Origin: Aquimarina agarivorans | GTDB taxonomy: Bacteria > Bacteroidota > Bacteroidia > Flavobacteriales > Flavobacteriaceae | Length of the DNA: 64,000 nucleotides | NCBI RefSeq assembly: GCF_000218485.1 | Contig: NZ_AFPB01000142.1 | Coordinates: 62,001 to 126,000 of the forward strand | Direction: 5' to 3' | The notes under the pieces: generated by a model | What the model saw: the letters and a program-made list of their open reading frames with translations, nothing else | Told to the model about the DNA's origin: nothing | Databases searched by the model: none | Shown here: positions 57,255 to 64,000 of the stretch, piece after piece | Numbering within the stretch: position 1 is the stretch's first letter | Layout of the letters: every line of letters begins with the position of its first letter | Translations under genes and position numbers: made by a program

Positions 57255-57606
57255 TCTTTAAGTGCTTATAAAACTATTTACCTCATCAATAGTTTGACTC
57301 AGCTTTTAAATACGTCTGATAAAATTTCATGTTTTGAAATTTCCAAATGTGGGGAGGGGAATTTACATACTTGATGTATTGAAATATATTTTTTTATCTT
57401 CAGTGTAAATAATCATTTTACTTTAGCCTGTAGATCATATAGTGTTTCCCACATTCAATTTGCCAATTGAAAATAAGAACTAGTAACACATGATTCTTCG
57501 TAAAGTTGTAGAGGACACTAATATTTACTTTTAAACTAAAAATAAAAAACCAGCATAATTACTAGAATTATGCTGGTTTTTTATTTTTAGTTTAAAGAGG
57601 TGTTTT
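57255..57606. other. 352-bp convergent gap
   Basis: No gene recognised. It ends in the very long hairpin at 57530-57596. Confidence 0.45.
57530..57596. terminator. bidirectional terminator with 31-bp perfect stem
   Basis: 57530-57560 pairs without mismatch with 57566-57596 over a 5-nt loop (ACTAG). The core CCAGCATAATT is flanked by long A/T arms. Serves the hydrolase (plus) and lon (minus, stop 10 bp away). Confidence 0.9.
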
Positions 57607-60080
57607 TTAGCCTTTAATTACCTTATAAGCCTTTAAATCCTTCGCATTTTTAACTTTTTGTTTTGTGATGGCTATTTCCAATACTTGACTCATTTCAGAA
57701 ACATAATGAAAAGTCAACCCTTTCAAATAGTCTTCTTTTATTTCTAAAATATCTCGTCGGTTTTCCTCACAAAGGATCAATTCCTTAATTTTTGCACGTT
57801 TTGCAGCAAGGATTTTTTCTTTAATGCCCCCTACTGGAAGTACTTTACCCCGAAGTGTAATTTCACCAGTCATTGCAATGCTCTTTTAACTTTTTTCTGC
57901 GTAAGCAATGACACTAATGAGGTCAACATCGTAATACCTGCACTTGGACCATCTTTTGGTGTGGCACCTTCGGGTACGTGAATATGAATATTATAATGGC
58001 CAATTATATCGGGATCAATACCCAATGATTCCGCATTTGCCTTAATATATTCGAGAGCAATAGTAGCTGATTCTTTCATCACCTTTCCTAAATTACCCGT
58101 AATATTTAAATTTCCTTTGCCTTTTGATAATATGGATTCAATAAATAAAATATCACCACCAACTCTGGTCCAAGCTAAACCAGTTACCACTCCGGCCACA
58201 TCATTATTTTCGTATTTATCGCGCTCTAACCTTGGTGGTCCTAAAATTTCAACCACATCCCTGATCGTAAGTTTGGAATCATACTCCTGTTCCATCGCAA
58301 TATTTTTTGCAGTATTACGAACCACTTTGGCTATTTGTTTTTCCAGTCCTCGTACCCCAGATTCTCTAGTATATCCTTCAACAACCTTTTCCAATACTGG
58401 TTTGGCTATTTTTAAATTAGTATCTGAAAGTCCATGCTCCTTTAATTGCTTTGGCAACAAATGTTTTTTACCAATCTCAATTTTTTCTTCGATAGTGTAA
58501 CCAGAAACATTAATGATTTCCATACGATCGCGTAATGCAGGTTGAATGCTTCCCATATTATTAGAAGTAGCAATGAACATTACTTTTGATAAATCGAAAC
58601 CTAACTCCAAAAAGTTGTCATAGAACTCATTATTTTGTTCTGGATCCAAAACTTCCAGTAGCGCCGATGAAGGGTCTCCTTGATTTCCAGTTGCTAGCTT
58701 ATCGATTTCATCTAAAACAAATACGGGGTTACTTGTTCCGGCCTTTTTTAAACTTTGAATAATACGACCTGGCATGGCACCAATATAAGTTTTACGATGT
58801 CCTCTTATTTCAGCTTCATCCCTTAAACCTCCTAATGAAATGCGTACATATTCGCGACCCAAGGCTTCAGCAACTGATTTACCTAACGATGTTTTACCAA
58901 CTCCCGGAGGACCAAATAAACACAAAATAGGTGATTTCATGTCGTTTCGTAACTTCAGCACCGCTAAATATTCAATAATGCGCTCTTTTACATCTTCTAA
59001 ACCATAGTGGTGTTTGTCTAATATTTTTTGAGCGCGCTTTAAATCAAAATTATCTTTACTGTAAGTATTCCAAGGCAATTCCAAAAATAACTCCAAATAA
59101 TTACGCTGTATTCCGTATTCCGCTACCTGCGGATTCATACGTTGCATTTTTCCCAATTCTTTTTCGAAATGAGTTTTTACCTCTTTGTTCCACTTCTTCT
59201 TTTTGCCCTTTTGACGCATTTGCTCCAATTCATCGTCATGCGAAACGCCCCCCAATTCTTCCTGAATGGTCTTTATTTGCTGGTGTAAAAAGTATTCACG
59301 CTGCTGCTTATTCATATCATGCTGCACCTTGTTTTGAATATCATTTTTTAACTCAAGCTTTTGGTACTCTAAATTCATAAATTTCAAAGTAGCTAATGCG
59401 CGTTCATGCAAACTATTAATTTCTAACAATTGTTGTTTTTCATCAAGTGTCAAATTCATGTTTGACGAAACAAAATTGATTAAAAAGGAATTGCTTTCAA
59501 TGTTCTTTATTGCAAAAGATGCTTCACTAGGAATGTTCGGACTCTCTTTAATTATTTTTAAAGCCAAATCCTTAATAGAATCAATAATTGCTTTAAATTC
59601 TTTATCATTTGCATCAGGACGCTCCTCTTCAACTTCGCTTACCTTAGCCATCATAAAAGGTTCTTCTGCAATTATTTCATCAATTGCAAATCGTTTTTTA
59701 CCCTGAATGATTACCGTAGTGTTTCCGTCGGGCATTTTGAGCACCTTTAAAATACGTGCTACTACACCTAACGTATTAATATCATCAATAGAAGGTTTTT
59801 CAACAGTTTCATCTTTTTGTGAAACTACTCCAATAACTTTATCTCCTTTATTAGCTGCATTAATTAGCTTAATCGATTTATCTCGACCAGCGGTAATAGG
59901 AATTACTACTCCGGGAAAAAGTACGGTATTGCGTAATGGTAAAATGGGTAATGCCTCTGGCAAACTCTCTTGTCTAATTTCCTCTTCATCCTCTGGAGTC
60001 ATCAACGGTATTAACTCAGCATCTTCATTCATATCTTGCAATGACAAATTGTCCAGACTTAGTATTTTCGATTTGGCCAT
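57607..60080 (-). pseudogene. lon: Lon ATP-dependent protease, split by frameshift
   Basis: Hexameric AAA+ protease degrading damaged proteins. First part (57870-60080, 736 aa): LON substrate domain (about 45-250), coiled-coil, AAA+ with GPPGVGKT and [10 protein letters not shown], and the start of the protease domain with the catalytic Ser in [10 protein letters not shown]. Second part (57607-57873, 88 aa) begins [20 protein letters not shown] and has the catalytic Lys. The frames overlap by 4 bp (ATGA). One extra T (plus strand) in the T4 run 57884-57887 joins them as [11 protein letters not shown], the family sequence. As given, no single chain holds both dyad residues. Confidence 0.92.
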
Positions 60081-60232
60081 ATATATTTATTTGCCAAAAT
60101 GTCACCACAAGAGCGCATTTTGGTATTTTAATTTTATAATTAATTAGTATAAGCGATGAAATTCAAGCTACTACAAAGATAACTGAACTTTATTAATTAC
60201 TAAAAATCAATTGTTGTGCCAACCTTTAAAAG

Positions 60233-60267
60233 AAAAAAGTTTACTAAAACACATAGTAAACTTTTTT
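60233..60267 (-). terminator. terminator of the DPETG-repeat lipoprotein gene
   Basis: 14-bp stem AAAAAAGTTTACTA / TAGTAAACTTTTTT with a 7-nt loop, starting 26 bp after the lipoprotein stop in its own direction. Confidence 0.85.
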
Positions 60268-60293
60268 TGATTTTTAGCATGTTATGCAATTGC

Positions 60294-60965
60294 CTATTCA
60301 ACTGTAATGTGAGCAAAACTCCCTCCAGTAATTTCTACTGAATCACTTGATGCATCAGCTCCATTAACAAAAGCTGTAAATTGGAAAGTTCCTGATACGG
60401 TTTCACCATCGTAAATTAATTGTAAAAAACCAGAATTTTCAACCATAGGACTTGTCATAAAAATAGTACCTGATTGGTCTATTTGACCTGTAAAATTTTG
60501 CGCTGAATTTACACTGAATGGTTGCGTCATTGGATTGTTGACAGCTATAGTGATTGCATTACCATTTTCATCAATTAAATTAATGGTTAATAATGTTCCG
60601 TCAAGTATAGCTGAAAATGAACGTACGTTAAAATCATTTCCATCCAAGTTCCCTATTAAATCACCAGACTCCGCAAACAATTTGCTTAGTGGTGGTGTTC
60701 CGCCATCAGGATCAATAGTTACACCACTATCGGGATCTATTTCTAAACCAGTTTCAGGGTCAGTGATAATACCTGTTTGCTCATCAATGACTCCCCCCGT
60801 AGGTTGATGAATCAACAAACCTGTTTCAGGATCTCTTACTCCATCAGATATTATTTTTAATCGTTCAATTTGATTTGAATCTAAAAAATCACCAGCACTA
60901 GCCTCTTTTTCACAAGATACTAACAACAAAATTGACATAGATACTATAAAAATTACTTTCTTCAT
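60294..60965 (-). CDS. lipoprotein with DPETG-type repeats
   Basis: 223 aa from the ATG at 60965 (an upstream in-frame ATG at 60998 would spoil the signal peptide). Lipobox LLVSC. Residues 40-85 hold a ladder of short acidic units (DPETG, DEQTG, DPETG, DPDSG, DPDGG) spaced by hydrophobic residues, followed by a beta-rich domain of DUF6252-like type ending GGSFAHITVE. Predicted surface or periplasmic; may bind calcium. Own terminator downstream; minus strand between lon and the UMF1 transporter. Confidence 0.8.
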   Translation of the reverse strand: MKKVIFIVSMSILLLVSCEKEASAGDFLDSNQIERLKIISDGVRDPETGLLIHQPTGGVIDEQTGIITDPETGLEIDPDSGVTIDPDGGTPPLSKLFAESGDLIGNLDGNDFNVRSFSAILDGTLLTINLIDENGNAITIAVNNPMTQPFSVNSAQNFTGQIDQSGTIFMTSPMVENSGFLQLIYDGETVSGTFQFTAFVNGADASSDSVEITGGSFAHITVE

Positions 60966-61018
60966 GTTCAGGATTTGCTTTTTACTATAATGAAACAAAG
61001 TTATCGTTTATTGCATTA

Positions 61019-62329
61019 TTAAGCTACTTTTTTAGGAATTCGAAATAAAAATATGATTCCTAGCAAAAAAAATAACACAAAAAACAAAATTGAAAATCTT
61101 GGACTTCCTGTAATATCTCCTAAAATTCCATATAACAGCATTCCAATTACAATTCCTATTTTTTCTGAAACATCATAAAAGCTAAAGTATGAAGTAGTGT
61201 CTTTTGAATTAATTGGTAATAATTTAGAATATGTTGAACGCGATAAAGATTGTATTGCACCGATCACTAAGCCAACAAAAGCTGCAGTAATGTAAAATTC
61301 TATTGGAGTGTGCACTGTAAACGCATAAAGACAGATGAGTAACCAAATAATGTTTATGCCAATTAAAGTGTTTATATTTCCTGCTTTTTTTGCTATAATC
61401 GAAGTGAGCATTGCTCCTAAAATGGCTACTAATTGAATAAGTAAAATACTAATAATTAAACCCAAAGTTGCATCCCCATTTTCCCATGTAATTTCTTCTA
61501 CTCCAAAATAAGTGGCTACCAACAAAACAGTTTGTACTGCCATACTATACACAAAAAATGCCCCTAAATATCGTTTTAAAGCCAAGTTTTGTTTAATTTG
61601 AAGCCAAATAAACTTTAATTCCTTAAATCCGTTAAAAATAATATTATTGGTAATTTTATTTCCATTTTTAAAATTGGGTAGATAAGCATAAGTGTATTGA
61701 CTAAAAGCAATCCACCAAACGCCAACCAAACCAATGGATATTCGTGTAGGAAGTTCTTTAGTTTCAAACCCAAAAAAAGCATATCCTTCAATTAAACCTA
61801 ATGCTATAATCAACAGTAAAACGCTTCCTAAATAACCCAAAGAAAAACCTTTTGCGCTTAATTTATCTTGATCATCTGTGTTGGCAATATCTGGTAAATA
61901 TGAATTGTAAAACACCAAACTAGCCCAAAACCCTATTAAAGCCAAAAAGTAAGAAAGTAACCCAAAAAACAAATGGTCAAGACTTATAAAACTTAAACCA
62001 ATACATGATAATGCACCTAAATAACAAAAAAGCTGCATAAAAAACTTTTTATTTCCTGCATAATCTGCTATACCTGATAAAATTGGACTTATAATTGCTA
62101 CTACTAAAAACGCTATTGCGGTAATGTAACTTATTAAAGAATCATTATTGAAATTAATTCCTAAAAATAATACATTATCATTTCCTAAGTCATCCGTAGT
62201 AAGGCCACTCCAAAAAATTGGAAAAATAGCTGAAACTATTACTAATGAATATACTGAATTTGCCCAGTCATAAAATGCCCATGCATTCATAACTTTTTTA
62301 TTTCCTTTACTAAAATTTTTTGTAGCCAT
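61019..62329 (-). CDS. UMF1-family MFS transporter
   Basis: 436 aa, 12 transmembrane helices, Atg22/UMF1 type. AWAFYDWANSVYSLVIVSAIFPIFW at the start is family-typical, and GAIQSLSRSTYSKLLP marks the second half. Substrate unknown. Starts about 140 bp from the T9SS pseudogene, after its terminator; minus strand. 54 bp before the lipoprotein gene, so the two may be co-transcribed. Confidence 0.88.
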   Translation of the reverse strand: MATKNFSKGNKKVMNAWAFYDWANSVYSLVIVSAIFPIFWSGLTTDDLGNDNVLFLGINFNNDSLISYITAIAFLVVAIISPILSGIADYAGNKKFFMQLFCYLGALSCIGLSFISLDHLFFGLLSYFLALIGFWASLVFYNSYLPDIANTDDQDKLSAKGFSLGYLGSVLLLIIALGLIEGYAFFGFETKELPTRISIGLVGVWWIAFSQYTYAYLPNFKNGNKITNNIIFNGFKELKFIWLQIKQNLALKRYLGAFFVYSMAVQTVLLVATYFGVEEITWENGDATLGLIISILLIQLVAILGAMLTSIIAKKAGNINTLIGINIIWLLICLYAFTVHTPIEFYITAAFVGLVIGAIQSLSRSTYSKLLPINSKDTTSYFSFYDVSEKIGIVIGMLLYGILGDITGSPRFSILFFVLFFLLGIIFLFRIPKKVA

Positions 62330-62368
62330 AAACCAATACTACAATTTTAGAACTAACAAAACAAAAAA

Positions 62369-62390
62369 AAGACTACCTTTTCAGATAGTC
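62369..62390 (-). terminator. terminator of the T9SS-protein gene
   Basis: AGACTA / TAGTCT stem (with further pairing) in A/T-rich flanks, about 80 bp past the end of the 62470 gene. Confidence 0.6.
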
Positions 62391-62469
62391 TATTTTTCTC
62401 TTTTTCATATGTTAGCAATTTTAATCCCATGCCACGGACGAAATCTTAGAATCCTATTACACACTAAGA

Positions 62470-63416
62470 CTAATTTTTAAATATCCTGTGAAAAACTTCT
62501 CCTTCACCAGACTTTACTTTTATTAAATACAATCCTGTACTTAAATTACTTATATCAAATTTATTTGATGCTGTATTGTTCTGATACACCGTATTTCCTG
62601 ATACATCATAAACATCTATTTGCTTTTGAAAACTATTTTTACCATTAAAATAAAGCAACCCTTTGGTCGGATTAGGGTAAATAGCATAGCTACCTGACGA
62701 TTCAAGCGATGCATTATTTACACTTAATACGGCTTCTTTCACATTGGATTCACATTGATCAACCGAAAAGTATTGCGATATTTTACAATTTTATCTTTCT
62801 GCTATTAGCAAATAATTTACATTTAGTTTTATAAAATTACTTACAGTTACCGCTGCTGTTACTTGAGTATCATTTACCAAAAATTTTGATCCATCTGAAG
62901 CTATTTCAAATAATGAAAGCGCTCCAGGAAAAAACTTTGCGATGAAAAGCCATAGACTAAATTTCTTTCTTCTTTAGGATTACAATTTATTGTTTCATCT
63001 TTTACCACACCTAAAGTGATTGATGATGAAATTATGTTTAGTGCTTGGGTTGATGTACAACCATTTGCTGATGTAATTTTAAATTCATATTTACCAGGTG
63101 AAAAAGAATTCAATCCAAAACTATTTATTTTAATGTCTGTTTCATTAATTACCGTACTATTTGTAATTTTATCAGTTACCAAGAGATTGAAAGGTGCCAT
63201 CCCACGTTTAATTTCTACAACTACAACACCGTTACTACTATTACAAGTTGGCTTTAATGTATTTTGAACAGTAAATAATGTAGGGGCTAAAGTACATGCT
63301 TCAAAGTTCTGCGAATTTGTAAAGAAAGAGGTTAATAGCAATATTGAAATTATCAATCTATTTAAATAGCCTAAAAGTAAAATTGTAATCACTAAATTGT
63401 TTTTTGGTTTGTGCAA
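62470..63416 (-). pseudogene. secreted T9SS type A cargo protein, broken
   Basis: Signal-like N-terminus from 63416, then a SprB-repeat-like segment (PGKYEFKITSANGCTSTQALNI) in a first frame that ends at 62901; the sequence continues in another frame if one base is added to the A6 run 62929-62934 (FFPGALSLFEIASDGSKFLV...), meets an in-frame TAA near 62790, then reads through to the C-terminal sorting domain (62470-62742) YAIYPNPTKGLLYFN... ending HRIFKN. Two lesions suggest decay, or decay plus a sequencing error. Type IX secretion to the cell surface is inferred from the sorting domain. Confidence 0.75.
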
Positions 63417-63537
63417 TTAATACGTCTGATACACAAAAAACCCTACCCCCATTTGTTTAATTATTTTAACAATTAGACAAAAGACAAAAAAAATCTTTAA
63501 AAAACACCATATAGGTGGAATTTAAAGATTGAAACGC

Positions 63538-63672
63538 AAAAAAAGCTGTAAAAAAGTCGTTTCCTAATCAAGATGGCAATTCATAACTTTATTAAAATTG
63601 ATGATCACTTTAATAAAACTACGCACCAAACCTTAAAAAATAGGTTGTTACTTTTTTTAACAGCTTTTTTTT
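63538..63672. other. nested inverted repeat region downstream of second T9SS gene
   Basis: AAAAAAGCTGT at 63538-63548 faces ACAGCTTTTTT near 63655-63668, and between them AACTTTATTAAAATTGATGATCA-type sequence is nearly self-complementary. Probably a compound terminator or fold-back element for the minus-strand gene ending at 63686. Confidence 0.45.
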
Positions 63673-63685
63673 AAATTTTGATAGA

Positions 63686-64000
63686 CTAGTTTTTTATAAA
63701 AACTGTTGAACTCATTTTGGCATTATTACCATTTTTTGTAATCAATATATAGGTACCCGAAACTAATTGCTCAACTCCCACAGATTGTCTTTCATTTTTA
63801 AGAGTTCCCTGAAGTACAACTACACCTTTTAAATCCACAATACTATAATGGGTTGCATGACTAATTTTAGAAATATGAATTTGATGTACTGCAGGATTTG
63901 GATATACAACAATATTATGATCATCAAGCCCCAATTGCTTAGCCGAAGTGGTTAACTCGACTCTCTTTAAAATTAACTTATCTAAATTCCATTGCCAACG
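63686..64000 (-). CDS. T9SS type A sorting domain, C-terminal end of a larger protein (partial)
   Basis: The frame is open to the window end and continues beyond (RWQWNLDKLILKRVELTTSAKQ precedes the TTG at 63934, so that TTG is not a start). The sorting domain contains NIVVYPNPAVHQIHISK and ends ATGTYILITKNG-like sequence (SGTYILITKNGNN) and FIKN. Cargo of the type IX secretion system; the functional domain lies outside the window. Confidence 0.8.
   Translation of the reverse strand, partial: RWQWNLDKLILKRVELTTSAKQLGLDDHNIVVYPNPAVHQIHISKISHATHYSIVDLKGVVVLQGTLKNERQSVGVEQLVSGTYILITKNGNNAKMSSTVFIKN

Noticed and set aside
14337-57596. Long hairpins as copies of one REP element
   Set aside because: Their core sequences differ, so only their position and perfection are shared.
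2-64000. CRISPR arrays, toxin-antitoxin, restriction-modification, prophage or insertion-sequence transposase
   Set aside because: Looked for characteristic repeats and proteins; none found. The only tandem array is the heptamer tract, which has no spacers.

Overview
The window is AT-rich chromosomal DNA that looks like a member of the Flavobacteriaceae (Bacteroidota). The evidence is the T9SS type A sorting domains at the right end, the bacillithiol gene bshA, the menaquinone genes menD/menF, TAnnTTTG-type promoter elements, near absence of Shine-Dalgarno sequences except the recoding signal in prfB, and a long AATTTGG heptamer tract. No rRNA, tRNA, CRISPR array, prophage or intact insertion sequence was seen. 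Most of it is ordinary core genome, and no clearly new multi-gene system was found.

Layout. 1-4 kb: a molybdopterin oxidoreductase running off the left edge (frameshifted), two small hypothetical genes and a cysteine desulfurase. 4.4-11.2 kb: OmpA-type lipoprotein, gcvT, alanine dehydrogenase, a small membrane protein, aroB, a frameshifted unknown gene and a GH113-like glycosidase. 11.2-14.3 kb: a long gene-poor gap, an orphan protein and a TPR histidine kinase. 14.4-23.7 kb: a cluster rich in stress and stationary-phase genes (DJ-1/PfpI, YtxH/holin-like/DUF6327 operon, cardiolipin synthase, DUF1328, a dead AraC regulator, an SRAP-like protein, a PA2169-type ferritin-like protein, Dps, HPF/RaiA). 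Three of these genes share a promoter-like motif with fixed spacing. 23.8-36 kb: PI-PLC-like lipoprotein, trmD, panB, OmpA protein, prfB with programmed +1 frameshift, secreted nuclease, acyl-CoA carboxylase subunit and a secreted beta-trefoil protein. 36-38.5 kb: DUF1801, GyrI-like, a frameshifted WYL regulator, and pcm. 38.8-44 kb: a plus-strand run of Gfo/Idh/MocA, YggS, the heptamer tract, an exonuclease/GIY-YIG protein, a K+ channel and miaA. 44.4-55.4 kb: a minus-strand series of manA, bshA, nagZ fused to a beta-lactamase domain, an S1 protein, DUF2853, menD, menF and a thioesterase. 55.6-64 kb: an FMN reductase-like protein, a DinB remnant, a hydrolase, lon (split by a frameshift), a lipoprotein, a UMF1 transporter and two T9SS cargo genes (one degraded, one cut by the window end).

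A recurring theme is gene disruption. Five genes carry frameshifts that one base in a mononucleotide run would repair (YdeP-like, 9.5 kb unknown, WYL regulator, lon, T9SS protein). This pattern fits long-read or assembly indel error at least as well as real mutation. In contrast, the AraC gene has two in-frame TAA stops and a short-chain dehydrogenase survives only as its C-terminus, which look like real decay. A second theme is long, perfect hairpins at convergent gene junctions, up to 31 bp of stem, apparently acting as two-way terminators.
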